From assembly GCA_965153355.1 (NCBI GenBank), contig OZ231128.1, positions 13,888,001-13,952,000 on the forward strand: a stretch of DNA of 64,000 nucleotides, given 5' to 3'. The notes beneath the pieces are model-generated. The model was not told the origin of the DNA and made no database searches. It was given only the letters and a program-made list of their open reading frames with translations. Made by a program: the position numbers and the translations under genes. This document shows, one piece after another, positions 1 through 11,984 of this stretch. This stretch comes from Flaccisagitta enflata (taxonomy: Eukaryota; Chaetognatha; Sagittoidea; Aphragmophora). Numbering within the stretch: the stretch's first letter is position 1; every line of letters starts with the position of its first letter.

Positions 1-298
1 GGGATATCGTATTTTGCTACTTCGATGTATCGAGGTATTATGATGTAGCGTAGTACTTCAGTACTGCAAAATACTTCGATGGTGCAAAATACTTCGAGTG
101 CTAGTAAGCTGCCTAGGATCATTTTAAACGTGACTGCTTACTTTCCTCATATCAGGAAAAACTTGAAAAAAGAATGCTTCGAAACTTGTGATCCTCTGAG
201 ACAAATGACGTTACTTCATTTTGTTTGTTGAACTGAAAAAAAAGTAAAAGTTTGTTTGTGGCCTGCTTTGAAATAAATTATCCTATAAAGTTTAAAAG
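1..298. other. No gene; short degenerate repeats
   Basis: I see no coding region. The first 110 bases contain several loose repeats of TACTTCGATG and CAAAATACTTCGA. The remainder looks like ordinary AT-rich non-coding DNA. Confidence 0.5.
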
Positions 299-684
299 AA
301 CAAGGCCAACACCTATAAGTCGCGTGTGAGATTTACAGGGTAAGAAGGACTTAGAATGACTTAAAATGAATTAGAATGACTTAGAACGACTTAAAATGTC
401 CAAAAAGGACTTAAAATGTCTAAAAAACCTAACGACCAAAAATGACTTAAAATAACTTAAAATGACTTTGAATAACTTAAAATGACTTAGAATGACTCAA
501 AATGACTTAGAATAACTATTAATGACTAAAAAAGACTTAAAATGACCTAAGAGTTGACGCTTTATTACAAAAAAAGTAAAGTGTGACGGACGGACGGACC
601 GACGGACGGACGGACCGACGGACGGACGGACCGACGGACGGACCGACAAAGCGGGGTGTAGAGTCGCGTGCACGCGACTAAAAA
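299..684 (-). mobile_element. Hairpin-ended element, copy 1 (Helentron-like, non-autonomous)
   Basis: Starts with AACAAGGCC. It carries AGTCGCGTG about 19 bases in, then a degenerate minisatellite core of GACTTAGAAT/GACTTAAAAT units (340-550), then GTAAAGTGTGAC, a (GGAC)n/(GACC)n tract, CGGGGTGTAGAG, and finally the perfect palindrome AGTCGCGTGCACGCGACT followed by AAAAA. Other copies share this order. No protein is encoded. The offset motif at one end and the hairpin at the other match the asymmetric terminal inverted repeats known in Helentron/Helitron2 elements; that class assignment is inference. Confidence 0.75.
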
Positions 685-1334
685 CAAGTTCCATTGCGTT
701 ACCATTTCTTTTTTATTAGAACTAAGGGGTAGAATAGGTATTTATAATCAATTATAGAATGCCAAAAAAATCCTTGAAAATGCTCGAGGATTCCTCGAGG
801 AATGAGGATTTTGGGCGATTAATCATCGAGGAAAAATATCAAATCCTCGACTCAGCCCTACCTATAGCAGTGGAAAAAAAGCGTTTCTCGGACCTATAGA
901 ATTTTCTGCCACCCTGGGGGTAGGTAGAGATGGGGGTGAGATGAGAGATGTCGGTCTGTCTGTCTGTTAGTCGGTTTGTTTTTTGGTTTGTCTGTGTGGG
1001 CATTTGTCTGTTTCTGTTTGTCTGTCTTTCTTTCTGTCTGTCGGTCAGAATGTAAATGAAAGTTGGACAAAATTACAACTGTTGGACTGCCATTCTGTGT
1101 CTCGTTCCATCAGTTTGTCTTTCTTTTTGCTTGTCAGTTTTCCTAGCTAGTCCATCTAGTCCAGCTGGTCCATCTATTGTCCCACTGCCAGATAGAAAAA
1201 CAGATAATTAGATTCAGACACAAGAAAGAACATCGAGATTCAATTATTTACAAAGAACAAGATCATCTTTGCATAAATGAGTACATACACATCGATTCAT
1301 ATCTTTACGTCTTTTCATGTGTGAATACAAACAA
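685..1334. other. No gene; (TCTG)n-like tract
   Basis: There is no supported coding region. Positions 950-1060 are a degenerate TCTG/TTTG tract. A small CTCGAGGA repeat lies at 780-835. Confidence 0.6.
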
Positions 1335-1651
<317 letters not shown>

Positions 1652-1656
1652 ACTAA

Positions 1657-2265
1657 TACTATCTTCGCCAAAAGAAACGCGACACCCTGGGAATGATGTG
1701 GTTTATTGACTATGCTTTAAAAAAATTTGGTGACTGAGAAAGTTTGTAAGTCAAGTAAGTATTTTTCCTGAGAATCAAACCAGGCTGTGAATCAAAAATG
1801 CAATGCTTAACGCATTTCTTCATTAACAGATGTGACAACCTTTTCTCATTTGTCCACAGTTTTTGCAAGCCTATTACTTTCAAAACAGGTCTACTCTTTT
1901 GCTTGCCATTTCTAAATGGTTTGAGCTACAGAACCCAGATTGCGCTCATCTTTTAGATTTTTCGATGTAGATTAATTTGCTTTTTTGGAAAAAGTATCTA
2001 GCTTTTCCAGAAGCTGAGATAACCAAAATTAAACTTATATGAAATTTTTTCTATTCTTTTTTTTGTTTTTTTTTCTCTGAAAATGACTACTTCTTTTCTT
2101 CTGCTTGCCATTTCTAAACGCTTTAAGATACAGTTACCAGATTGAACTCATTTTGTAGATCTGGAGTAGAATAATATGTTTTTTTTTTCAAAAAGTTTCT
2201 AGCTTTTCTAGAAGCCATGGTATTCAAGGTAGAAGGTGTCGCGTTTCTTTTGGCGAAGATAGTAT
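1657..2265. mobile_element. MITE with perfect 31-bp terminal inverted repeats
   Basis: The left end (1657-1687, ATACTATCTTCGCC...) is the exact reverse complement of the right end (2235-2265, ...GGCGAAGATAGTAT). The interior has two direct copies of a module starting CCATTTCTAAA (about 1908 and 2107), each ending in TCTAGCTTTTC(C/T)AGAAGC. There is no transposase. It sits exactly between the two copies of the duplicated (CAT)n leader region. Confidence 0.8.
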
Positions 2266-2868
2266 ACAATTACTTTACTTTGTTATCTGGTCTCATCCAC
2301 ACTGCTGCAGTTGCCGCATCGGGTGATATTCTGATGTTCGCCAATATTACAATCCTCATCATCATCATCATCGGCGTCATGATCGTCATCATCAACATCA
2401 TCGTCATCGTGACTGTTGTTATCATTATCGTCGTCGTCATCATCAACGTCGTTATCGTCATCGTTATTGTTATCGCCATCATTATCCATTTCATCGTCAT
2501 TATGATTGTTGTTATCATTTTAGAATTTATAGTCATCATCATCATCATCATCATCGTTGACGCCAGTGTCGTCGCCATCGTCGTCATCATCATTTTCCTC
2601 GTTGTCGTCGTTGTCGTCACCATCATTGTCCTCGCAGTCATCGTCATCAACGTCGCCATCGTCGTCACTATCGTCTTCATAGTCGTCATCAACGCCTTTA
2701 ACTTCATCATCGTCAATCTCTTAGTCATCATCGTCATCTTCGTCATCATTGTTGTTGTTGTTGTTGTCGTCGTCTTCGTCGTCGTCCTCGTCATCGTCGT
2801 CGTCGTCGTCATCGTCGTCGTCGTCGTCGTCCTTGTCGTCGTCGTCGTCGTCGTCATCATCGTCCGTT
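2264..2868. repeat. (ATC/GTC)n trinucleotide array, second copy
   Basis: This repeats the leader and first part of the array at 1335-1480, then continues as a mixed ATC/GTC/GTT trinucleotide array. All reading frames through it are homopolymeric or near-homopolymeric, so I do not call a gene. Confidence 0.9.
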
Positions 2869-2977
2869 GCCCGGGTTACGCGTGACTTGAGTCTCACGCG
2901 CGCGTCAAGGAAAAACTGCGTGCCAGAGACTTTTTACTTTCTATCGCCTTTTTTTTTCCTTAGTTTTCCTTCTTTTC

Positions 2978-3019
2978 CTCCTCCTCCTCCTCCTCCTCCT
3001 CCTCTTCCTCTCCTCTCTC

Positions 3020-3110
<91 letters not shown>

Positions 3111-3125
3111 CTCTCTCTCTCTCTG
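2978..3125. repeat. (CCT)n then (CT)n microsatellite
   Basis: CCT triplets at 2978-3005 are followed by an almost pure CT dinucleotide array to about 3125. Confidence 0.97.
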
Positions 3126-3207
3126 ACTCTGTCTCATTCGGTTTATTGCTCTCTTCTCTTCATCCTGAGTCTTAGTCCCGTCGTAAGTGCCATCATCAGT
3201 GGAGAGA

Positions 3208-3330
3208 CTTTTCACCATCACCATATTCTATCACCATCAACACCATATTCTATCACCATCAACACCCTTCATCACCATCAACGCCCTTCATCACCATCAA
3301 CACCCTTCATCACCATCACCGACTTCGGCC
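3208..3330. repeat. 18-bp minisatellite
   Basis: About six units are related to CATCACCATCAACACC, with ATATTCT or CTT spacers. Confidence 0.85.
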
Positions 3331-3440
3331 TCCGTCATCAAATTCACCACCCAACTTTTAAAAGTCGTCAGCAAATTTTGCTAAGAGTCGAAAAGTGCGC
3401 GGGACGTCCTGATGATCTTTTTTGTTCATACTACTCATTT

Positions 3441-3535
3441 TTCTGTCTGTCTGTCTGTCTGTGTGTCTGTCTGTCTGTGTGTCTGTCTGTCTGTGTGTCT
3501 GTCTGTGTGTCTGTCTGTGTGTCTGTCTGTGTGAC

Positions 3536-3576
<41 letters not shown>

Positions 3577-3599
3577 TTCCGTCTGTCTGACTGTCTGAC

Positions 3600-3676
<77 letters not shown>

Positions 3677-3710
3677 GTCTGTCTTTCTGTCTCTCTGTCT
3701 GTCTTTGTCC
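3441..3710. repeat. (TCTG)n tetranucleotide array
   Basis: TGTC/TCTG repeats with scattered TGTGTG and CTCT variants. Confidence 0.97.
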
Positions 3711-3833
3711 ATCTGATTGTTTTTCTGGCCAGGATTCTGTCTTTTAGTAGGTCGAGCGTTTACTTTTTTCTTTCTTTCTTTTATTCCTCAATTTCGTTCT
3801 TTCATTCATTTTTTCTTTCTTTCCTTTCTTTCC

Positions 3834-4044
3834 TTTTTAGTTGCGGACACGCAACTCTATAAGAGGCTTTGTCCGTCCGTTGGTCGGTTGGTTGGTTGGT
3901 TGGTTGGTTGGTCGGTCGGTCGGTCCATGGACACGAGTCGAAAAGTGGGAAAACAAGCGTTTTAGAACATTTTTAGTTGCGGACAGTTGCATTTCCGCCC
4001 CTGCCCACCTGTCCGCAACTGATGGTCGTATATCCGGCCTTGTT
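3834..4044 (+). mobile_element. Hairpin-ended element, variant copy 2
   Basis: Begins TTTTTAG with the hairpin AGTTGCGGACACGCAACT, then CTCTATAAGAGGC, a (GGTT/GGTC)n tract, and CGCCCCTGCCCACC. It ends with TGTCCGCAACT and then GGCCTTGTT. The hairpin differs from the canonical AGTCGCG...CGCGACT by paired changes on both arms, and the distal motif carries the same change. This is strong evidence that the terminal structure is maintained. Confidence 0.75.
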
Positions 4045-4066
4045 TTCTTTTTTATTTTTAATCGTT

Positions 4067-4067
<1 letters not shown>

Positions 4068-4150
<83 letters not shown>

Positions 4151-4152
4151 TT
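4068..4152. repeat. (TTTC)n array
   Basis: Uninterrupted TTTC tetranucleotides. Confidence 0.97.
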
Positions 4153-4170
4153 TTCCTCTCTTTTCCTCTC

Positions 4171-4821
4171 TACATCGCTTTATTCGTTCATTCATTCATT
4201 CATTCATTCATTCATTCATTCATTCATTCATTCATTCCTTCGCTCATTCATTCATTCATTCATTCATTCATTCATTCATTCATTCATTCATTCATTCATT
4301 CATTCATTCATTTGTTCATTCATTCATTGTTTCTTTCGGTTTATCACTCATTCATTCATTCATTCATTCATTCATTCATTCATTCATTCATTCATTCATT
4401 CATTCATCAATTCACTCATTCATTCATTCATTCCTTCCTTCATTCATTCATTCATTTCATTCATTCATTCATTCATTCATTCATTCATTCATTCCTTCCT
4501 TCCTCCCTTCATTCATTCATTTATTCATTTATTTATTCATTCATTCATTCATTCATTCATTCATTCATTCATTCATTCATTCATTCATTCATTTATTCAT
4601 TCATTCATTCATTCATTCATTCATTCATTCATTCATTCATTCATTCATTCATTCATTCATTCATTCATTCATTCATTCATTCATTCATTCATTCATTCAT
4701 TCATTCATTCATTCATTCATTCATTCATTCATTCATTCATTCATTAATTCACTCATTCATTCATTCATTCATTCATTCATTCATTCATTCATTCATTCAT
4801 TCATTCATTCATTCATTCATT
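4171..4821. repeat. (ATTC)n array, about 650 bp
   Basis: A long ATTC tetranucleotide array with occasional point variants. It reads as Ser-Phe-Ile-His in one frame, which is the repeat and not a protein. Confidence 0.98.
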
Positions 4822-4919
4822 CTCCCTCTTTATTTTCTATCATCTTTTCTTTCTTGTTCTTTCTCTCTGTTCTTAAGCCTTATAAGATCCTCGGTTGAAC
4901 ATTTAAGCTTGTTCATGTT

Positions 4920-5340
4920 TACGAGGGTTTTCTCCTCCCATCCTTTTTCCATTGCCGCCCGTCACCGACCTCGCCTCTGCACCATGGGACAAAACAAGCA
5001 TTCAAGAGATTTTCCCAATGCGGTCAATGCCTACCATCACCTTTGCTCTTTGGGCTAGGATCATAATGTTAGTTGAATCTAAAAGCCTTTTCCATTGTCA
5101 TCTATCACCAACCTTGCCTTTGTTCTAAAGCTGAAATGTTATTGAATCACATTAGACATTACACCTTTTCAAACTGGACTATGATAATCATAAGAGCTGG
5201 ATATTGACACATTACATTGTTGCCCACCTAAGACCCCACCTAAGACCTCACCTTTGCACTCTGGTACTTGACGCATGGGTTAGTGGCCTTTACAATCTTG
5301 TCTCTGCACTGTAGGCCAAGACTTATGGTTAAAAGAAATT
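4920..5340. repeat. Degenerate tandem repeat, about 100-120 bp units
   Basis: Loosely similar blocks recur, for example TTTTCCATTG(C/T)C...TCACC(G/A)ACC(T)TCGCCT(C/T)TG(C/T), followed by related ACCTTTGCTCTTTGG and ACCTTTGCACTCTGG segments. Units are strongly diverged and their boundaries uncertain. Confidence 0.4.
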
Positions 5341-6302
5341 TTCCATTACGAGCTATATTGTTTTAGAGCTGAATGGTACCAACCCAAAATTTCAAGTATG
5401 GAATTGTTTACGGCAATTCCTGCTCTCATAGATAGGAGATTTTCTGCTCCTCCCTCATCTGCTGCTCCTGTCTGTCGATCCTAAATTTTAGGCGCAACGC
5501 TTGTGTCTCAATTTCAAGACGCTTTGCAACAAAACCAAAACATCATCATTGAGGCCCAAATCTCAGCCTAGGTACTCAAAATTAGGCATCAAAAACTGCT
5601 TGAAAAAGTTAGCTGCATTACAATTGCAATAACGTGCCCCCCCCCCTCTTATTTCCATCAATAAGAGAAAACATGATCCAAAACAGTTTCAAATCATTGC
5701 CACAAATCTTTTTACAACAACATTATGGGACCTTTATCAGACACGCCGTTTTGGTGTGAATGTATCACCTAGTGAGAACATTATTGTGGAGGAAATGTCA
5801 CTTAATCAATTTCCCCATAGAAATCTGCGATTTCTAACGATCAATCCATGACCCACAGTGCTTAATCGTCTTTACACTCAGCCTCGCCTTCATAGTCAAC
5901 CTTTCGCTTTCATCTTTTTTTTTGCCTTTCTTTTTTAAAATCTTGTCCTTTTCACCTTTTTTTTTCCTCGCGCGTTCTGCTTTACAGCCTCTCAACGTTT
6001 CTTTCTCCCTTTCACTCGTACTTACTCAAAAGTCAAATATTGTCTCCTTTTATCTGCTTAGTCCGGCTGTCTGTTATCTTCCTTTGTATCTCTAGTTCTC
6101 TAGGAGTTTTCGTCGAGTTAAGAGTCGCGTCGAAACATAACGAATATATAAGTATTTTCGAGTCTGTACATCTGTCTGTCCTTTCAAGTGCCTGTCTGTG
6201 TCTGGAACTGTTCCTTCAACCAATCGCTAAAACTGCTGAGGAGTTACTCGCAGTTATACAGCCTTTTCGTGAACCATGGAAATTTCCCTCTCCTTACAAT
6301 TA
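5341..6302. other. No gene recognised
   Basis: Ordinary-composition DNA with a short C run at 5637-5646. Short open frames are present after 6040, but none shows a known domain or splice context I can defend. Confidence 0.5.
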
Positions 6303-6567
6303 GGGCGTGTTTTTACCGACGACAAAAAACGCGTTTGTTCCCGCTGAACGTGTTTACAGCGTGGACACATATTCAAAAATTTCAACAGTCCCACAAGGGA
6401 GTGAGCGAAGTGAGCGAGCCCATGAACAGATCAAGCAAGCGAAGCAAGCAAAGCAAAGTGGAGTGCTGCGTAATGAGCGAGCGGAATGAATGGTGTGAGG
6501 GAACGAACATAGCGAGCGACCGAGTGGCCCGTTAAAAACGCGATTGTCCATTACTAGAAACGCCCCC
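6303..6567 (+). mobile_element. GGGCGTGTTTC-ended element, copy 1
   Basis: Begins GGGCGTGTTTTTACCGACGA and ends TTACTAGAAACGCCCC, an imperfect terminal inverted repeat. The interior contains CGTGTTTACAGCGTG(G)ACACATAT, TTCAACAGTCCCACAAGGGA, degenerate AGCGAAG/GAGCGAG repeats, and GTGGCCCGTTAAAAACGCGATTGTC. The same order occurs in four other copies. No transposase is encoded. Confidence 0.8.
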
Positions 6568-7122
6568 TTACTCAAATATGTTCGTCTAAATGTTTTGGTT
6601 TTGTTTAAAAAAGGATACCTACTCTTTTCAAGCTTTAACGAAAGCTCGTCCATCACATTACGTGTCTTTACCATCATAACGGATAAATTGCGATCATTTC
6701 AAACAGAAATCCTCCTATTAATGATCACAGCTGATGATTTGCACTTATTTCAAACCAGCAGATCTTTCATGAAAATTCGGCGTTTTCCAAACATAAAATA
6801 CCCTCGGATGGTGACAGGAGACATGTCCAATTTTACGAACGCCAAGGACGATATAACTTTTTAAAATTGTGGCTTTCGGGTTAAAACAATTTTGCATAAA
6901 AAGGAGGATAGAGATGTAAAGAAGGGAAATAGAATCAATAAAATAAAATGAAAAAGAAAAGAAAAAAGTATTCTTACGGACTATAAACCTTTTATGTCTT
7001 TTTCTCCTGCTGTAAGCCATTAGAAGAAATTTAAGAATTATAGAGGCGTAACTTAATAGGAGGGGGGTGGGGGGAAAGTGGGCTCAACCAGATATTTTCG
7101 GCGATTTATGGTCAATAGGAAG
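6568..7122. other. No gene recognised
   Basis: AT-rich unique-looking DNA. Short reading frames have no recognisable domain. Confidence 0.5.
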
Positions 7123-7780
7123 TGGCAATGGTGGTGGTGTTGGTGGGAGTGATAGCAGTAGTCACTAAGTGGTAATAGCAGTAGTGGTGGTGTTTTTGGA
7201 AGTGACAGTGGTGTTCGTGCCGAAGTTGTGGTGCTGATTGGAGTGAAAGTAGCGGTCACTAAGTGGTAATGGCAGTACAGGGTGATTTTTTTGGGGAAAG
7301 TAACTAGATATCAAATTTTGATTATACAATTTTAGGATAAACCAAAGTTAGTTTATGGTTGCAAATTATTTCACGTTTATTATTCACGAAAGAAAAAATA
7401 TTTTTGACAAATTATATTAGAATTGTTATCGTAACAAAAATTGTATGAAAATCAAGGTTATTTATACTTTTGGTTATGCGATTGAAGCTGAAATTACAAA
7501 ATCCAAGCGAAAAATTGTTTTTGAATAAAAAGATAAGTTTAGATATTGAAATAAGTGATAAAATATCATTTCTTTTTTGAATGATAAATGTCAAGTAGTT
7601 AATTACTATAAACTGATTTTGGTTTATCCTAAAATTGCTTTATTAAGATTTGATGTCTTAATACTTTCCCCCACTTGAAAAAAATCACCCTGTAGTGGCG
7701 GTGTTGGTGGAAGTGACAGTAGTGTTGGCGCAGTGGTGGTTTTGTTGGCGGAAAGAATAATATTGGTGACCAAGTGGTGG
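7123..7780. repeat. GTGGTGG-rich minisatellite interrupted by a MITE
   Basis: Units containing CACTAAGTGGTAAT(A/G)GCAGTA, GTGGTGGTGTT and GGAAGTGACAGT occur on both sides of the 7278-7691 element (7123-7277 and 7692-7780). The insertion therefore landed within a pre-existing minisatellite. Confidence 0.65.
7278..7691. mobile_element. Mariner-type MITE with TA target duplication
   Basis: Ends are CAGGGTGATTTTTTT and its complement AAAAAAATCACCCTG, flanked by TA at 7276-7277 and 7692-7693. A second inverted pair (TTTAGGATAAACCAAA and TTTGGTTTATCCTAAAATT) lies 50-70 bp inside. There is no transposase. TA duplication and length fit a Tc1/mariner-derived MITE. Confidence 0.85.
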
Positions 7781-7941
7781 AAATAAAAGTGAATTGTCAA
7801 GACCGTCGTGAGTTGGTTCCTGGTCAGAGGGAGGAATGATGATGAAGAACTCGCATATATTCATTTTTCATGGTCATCCATGAATAATGAATCAAGAAGA
7901 AAAAAGTTCCGTGTTGGCGCTGTTGTTGCGCGACTAATGTT

Positions 7942-8189
7942 GGGCGTGTTTCTAGTGAAGTTGAAAAACGCGTTTAATCCAATTGTACGTGTTTACAGCG
8001 TGAACACATATTTAAGAATTTCAACTGTCCCACGAGGGAGTGAACAAAGTAAGTGAGCAAGCCTGTGGACGGAGTAAGCGAGCAAAGCGAGCGTAGCAAG
8101 TGAGCAGAGTGAGCGGTGCAAGCGAACATATGTAGCGAGTGGCCGAGTGGCCCGTTGAAAACGCAATTGTCTGTTACTAGAAACGCGCC
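7942..8189 (+). mobile_element. GGGCGTGTTTC-ended element, copy 2, with 8-bp target duplication
   Basis: Begins GGGCGTGTTTCTAGTG and ends TTACTAGAAACGCGCC. CTAATGTT is present at 7934-7941 and again at 8190-8197, immediately outside the element. An 8-bp target duplication is typical of hAT-superfamily transposases; that class is inferred, as the element is non-coding. The interior matches copy 1. Confidence 0.85.
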
Positions 8190-8197
8190 CTAATGTT

Positions 8198-8995
8198 GTT
8201 CTGCTGAATCTGTTGTTAAGCTGCTGCAACGTTGACCTGCCAGCGAATTGCTGTCGTTGTGCTGTGCTAATTGTGGATTATCAGTATTTTACGTATGAAA
8301 TTGCCATGTTAGTGCTGTGCCGAAGAAGATCAGAGAATGTTCTGCTCATGTTTTGCACTGATTATTCTCATTTGAATGAGCGTACAGATAAACCTCCCAA
8401 AAAGACAGAAGGTTCGCCCGACAAATAAATGGATGTATTATTTTGTTTAAGAACTCAATCTAGTGATTTTTTCAATAAAGCAACATACTTTAAAGGTCAC
8501 TTGAAGACTCAATATCAATCTCAATTGCAGGGAATTAACTTTTCGTTCATCTCCCCAAACTGCACCATTCGCTTTCAATTAATCGTAAGTTCTAAACAGA
8601 TCAAGTTACAAGTTTCAAGTTTCTGCTTGGCGGCATTTAAAAGGAAATTTTCCAATCTTTTTTTCGTCTTGAGTTTTCTTTAATTCAGGTGAATATCGAT
8701 AGGGGGTAAAAAGAAAACAATAAAGAAGTGTGACGATTAATTTTCCGGCAATTGCGATGTTAACAGCTTAACTCTTAACTATTGTAACTTTCAAAGTTTT
8801 TGAGCTAAAACTTTTTGATACCCTTCAAATAGATTTTTTTTGTAGTTTGGCCTCTCACTAAAGAGAGAAGAGAAAAGGAAATCGTAGTGCGTTTTTTTGG
8901 GCATGGTTATATTAGAAGTATGGAATTCAAATAAACAACATTCAAATACAATGTAAGCACCCTTTCCGCATTCATATGGTTTTAGGTAATAAAGT
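8198..8995. other. No supported gene; one 71-codon open frame
   Basis: An open frame at 8213-8428 ends in a Lys/Pro-rich tail and its stop overlaps AAATAAATGG. It starts within a CTG/TTG-rich repeat continuous with sequence upstream of the neighbouring insertion, so I do not call it coding. 8430-8995 shows nothing recognisable. Confidence 0.4.
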
Positions 8996-9480
8996 CGGGT
9001 GTGTCAATATTCAAAAAGGTTTTCTGATAAGACCATCAATATCAGACAGCATAATTATAAGGTCAAATTTCATTCATTTTCTTTTTTTTTTAAACTCTTT
9101 TTAGCCGTTAATTTTTATATTGCTGTGTTGATGATTTTGTATCAGTATCATTGCTCATGAACTTAATCAAATTTGAACACATGAATATTTTGGTGCTTAC
9201 TCCAGTTGCAACAATGCAAAGCTTGTTCCTTTATCACCAAAGTTTTAAAAAAGACAATAAGAAATCTTTTCTGTAGATGTTATGGGTATCATTATCACCA
9301 TATCTGAGTGCAGATGCTGGAAGTATATACATTTTTTGACAATCTTATCTTGCACTAAAAAAACAGAAGATCAATGAAATTTAAAAATAATAAAAACGCT
9401 AAAAGTCTTAGAATTCTTTTGATCACATATCCTGATGTCGATGATCTGATCAAAAATACTTTTGCATATTGACACACCCG
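8996..9480. mobile_element. MITE with CGGGTGTGTCAATAT ends
   Basis: CGGGTGTGTCAATATTCAAAA at the left is matched by an inverted TTTTGCATATTGACACACCCG at the right (one or two mismatches). Length is 485 bp with an AT-rich interior and no coding. The target duplication is not clear. Confidence 0.75.
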
Positions 9481-9815
9481 TGTAATAGAGTCATTTATGG
9501 CATAAAACTTTTTTTTTCTTTGCAAGGAAATGTATAAGGTTGAACAATTCTACGACCTTCGATTTAGTTCCAGGGTTGGACACTCATGTAGGGAAAACAC
9601 ATTAGCCTCATAGTACAAAATATAGGTATTTTCGAGAAAATGGCGCAATAATGCTCTTACTTGAGCTCTACATTTGACTAAAAAAAAATTTAGGCAATTC
9701 ATGATTCACTTTGAGACCAAGATTTGACAAAAACACCCAATTGCTAGTAAGGCATACAAAAAGGTAAAAAAGGTAAAACACCCAATTGCTAGTAAAGCTA
9801 ACAAAAAGGTAACAA
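9481..9815. other. No gene; short local duplication
   Basis: ACACCCAATTGCTAGTAA occurs twice (about 9733 and 9778), each copy followed by CAAAAAGGTAA. Nothing else is recognised. Confidence 0.55.
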
Positions 9816-10400
9816 GTCATCCAAGGATTGCACATGGTCAGCGGTACCCGATGCCCTGCTTGGAGTGATCAACTGAAGAGGTGGAGTGAGAGCAAGGCAG
9901 CAGCCCCAAAGGGCCGATGTCCTGTAGGACACAGGGGTGAATTTCCTTATGTCCTGAGAAGGCATATTTCAGGCCTCAAAGGCAATTTCCCATGATATTC
10001 AATGGGAGCTATGTATTTTCTACAAGTTATTGTCAATTTTCCATGTTATTCAATGGGAATTTCATTTTTTTGTCAATTTACCATGTTATCCAATTGCCAT
10101 TTTGCATTTTTTTTTTGTTAATTTTCCATGTTATTTGATAGAAAATGTGCATTTTTCTATTGCTTGTAAATTTTCCATGTTATTTAATGGTAAGTTTGCA
10201 AGTTCTCATTTTTCCATGTTATTCAATGGGAAGTTTGCATTTTGTCATTTTCCTATGTTATTCAATGGAAATTTGAGAATTCAGAAGGTTCGGGGGGGGG
10301 GGGGTACGGACGTACGGACGGACGGACGTACGTACGGACGTAAGGAAATTCACCCCTGTGTCCTACAGGACATCGGCCCTTTGGGGCCGCTGCCCAAAAA
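9816..10400. mobile_element. Arm-and-core element, copy 1
   Basis: The left arm (GTCATCCAAGGATTGCACAT, GGTCAGCGGTACCCGATGCC, then GGCAGCAGCCCCAAAGGGCC and TCCTGTAGGACACAGG, then GGGTGAATTTCC) is mirrored by the right arm at about 10340-10395. The core (about 9990-10280) is a degenerate ~35-bp repeat around TTTTCCATGTTATTCAATGG. A (GGAC)n tract adjoins the right arm. It is non-coding. Confidence 0.8.
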
Positions 10401-10980
10401 AGGTATAAAAGGTAATATGGCAAGAAGAGCCAAGAGCTTGCTTAAAACGCATTTCAAGGGACTGAGCAAAATTATACCTTAAAGTGAAGCTGCCTTTTTG
10501 CCAAAATAGAAATAACTAAAAGATCTTTCATGGGGCAGTAGGTGGTATGCCTTTTAGACGTGCATGCCTTATTCGCGGGTGCGCTCAAGCGGGGCTCCAC
10601 TATATCATATGTATGGTAGTCCCCATATGTGATGATCTTTTTCGCCTATTGAATTTGCTCGACCATACAAAAGATGCCATCGTTAAAGACTTAAAAAGGT
10701 GATACTTTTTTTTGAATTTCAGTCAATGAAATCAACACCTATTCTGAGATTGTCCATTTGTTATGACTTCTTTCCACACGGCGATGCCGATGGTTCGCAT
10801 TCCTGGTACAAGCGTAAGAGACAAAAAAGCAGGTCCTTTTGAAACCTTTCCATTGTAAATGCATTATCAGCAAAAAGAAAAAAAAACATTCAACCTCAAC
10901 TCTCGCAAAGCAGGAAAAGGGTCTTTGCACCATACAGATGCAGGACCGACAACACTAAAAGAAAAAAGACTTAAAAACTC
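10401..10980. other. No gene recognised
   Basis: Mixed-composition DNA without repeats or domains I recognise. Confidence 0.5.
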
Positions 10981-11550
10981 AAAACATTAAAAAACTTTAA
11001 AACTTTAAACTTAGAAAAAACTTTAAAAAACTTAAAAGAAACTTTAGCCGAAGGAGGCAAAAGATCTCAAAGGAGCACCAGATGATAAAATTACTGTCAG
11101 TCTGCGGATGAGCAAATCAAGTTAAAGACAAGGTGAACAGTCAGAACATTCAACTCAAGCTGAAAAAGGCAACAAGTTCTCGCAGCAGCCCCGGGCTGAC
11201 GAAACAACATCGATTGAAATGACGGATAGAAAAATATACGCACCGAGTTGTAGACATATTCAATAAGATACGCCTAAAAAATGAACATCCAAAGCTAAAG
11301 CGGGTCAAACATCTCTTAGAAGCACACGCCGATGAAGCGACATATGGAACCCTTATTAAGGACATGGCGATAGTTAAAGTTAAAACTACGGACAGTTTAA
11401 CACAAGCTAAGTCATAGACATGAAGAACTGACAAGTCTCTCAGAAAACAACTCAAGCTGAAAGAGGCAAGAAAAGATCTCCAAGGGGCACCAGCTGATAA
11501 AACGATTCCCAAATCTATAATTCAATCTTTTTCGTGGTCGCGACTCTTAA
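10981..11550 (+). pseudogene. Degenerate, possibly coding-derived tandem block
   Basis: Two diverged copies can be seen. One at about 11055-11100 translates as AKDLKGAPDDKI; the other at about 11475-11515 as ARKDLQGAPADKTI. Between them the + strand has an open stretch reading HPKLKRVKHLLEAHADEATY and TLIKDMAIVKVKTTDSL before stops. The charged composition suggests a decayed coding sequence. I do not recognise the family, and it could instead be an A-rich minisatellite. It runs directly into the repeat at 11547. Confidence 0.3.
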
Positions 11551-11582
11551 TCGGATTCCACTTCCAAGGAAACACTAGACTA

Positions 11583-11637
<55 letters not shown>

Positions 11638-11780
11638 GACTTCTGCCCCCTCTGACTCCTAATCTAGCCTGAATTTGGCCTTTATAGATAAACTAATCGG
11701 ATTCCACTTCCAAGGAAACACTAGTCTGTCTGTCTGTCTGTCTGTCCGTCCGTCTGTCTGTCTGTCTGTCTGTCTGTCTT

Positions 11781-11815
<35 letters not shown>

Positions 11816-11905
11816 GATTCCGGTCTCTCTGACTCTTAATCTAGTCTGAATTTGGCCTTTATAGATAAACTAATCGGATTCCACTTCCAAGGAAACACTA
11901 GACTA

Positions 11906-11984
<79 letters not shown>

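Noticed and set aside
4171-4821. Long Ser-Phe-Ile-His reading frames of 250-400 codons
   Set aside because: They are direct translations of an (ATTC)n array and are open in several frames.
8213-8428. 71-codon frame ending near AAATAAATGG as a terminal exon
   Set aside because: It begins in a CTG/TTG repeat continuous with flanking minisatellite, and no acceptor or domain is seen.
9816-9860. GGTCAGCGGTACCCG as a tRNA A box in the arm-and-core family
   Set aside because: It lacks correct A-box spacing and has no B box at the proper distance.
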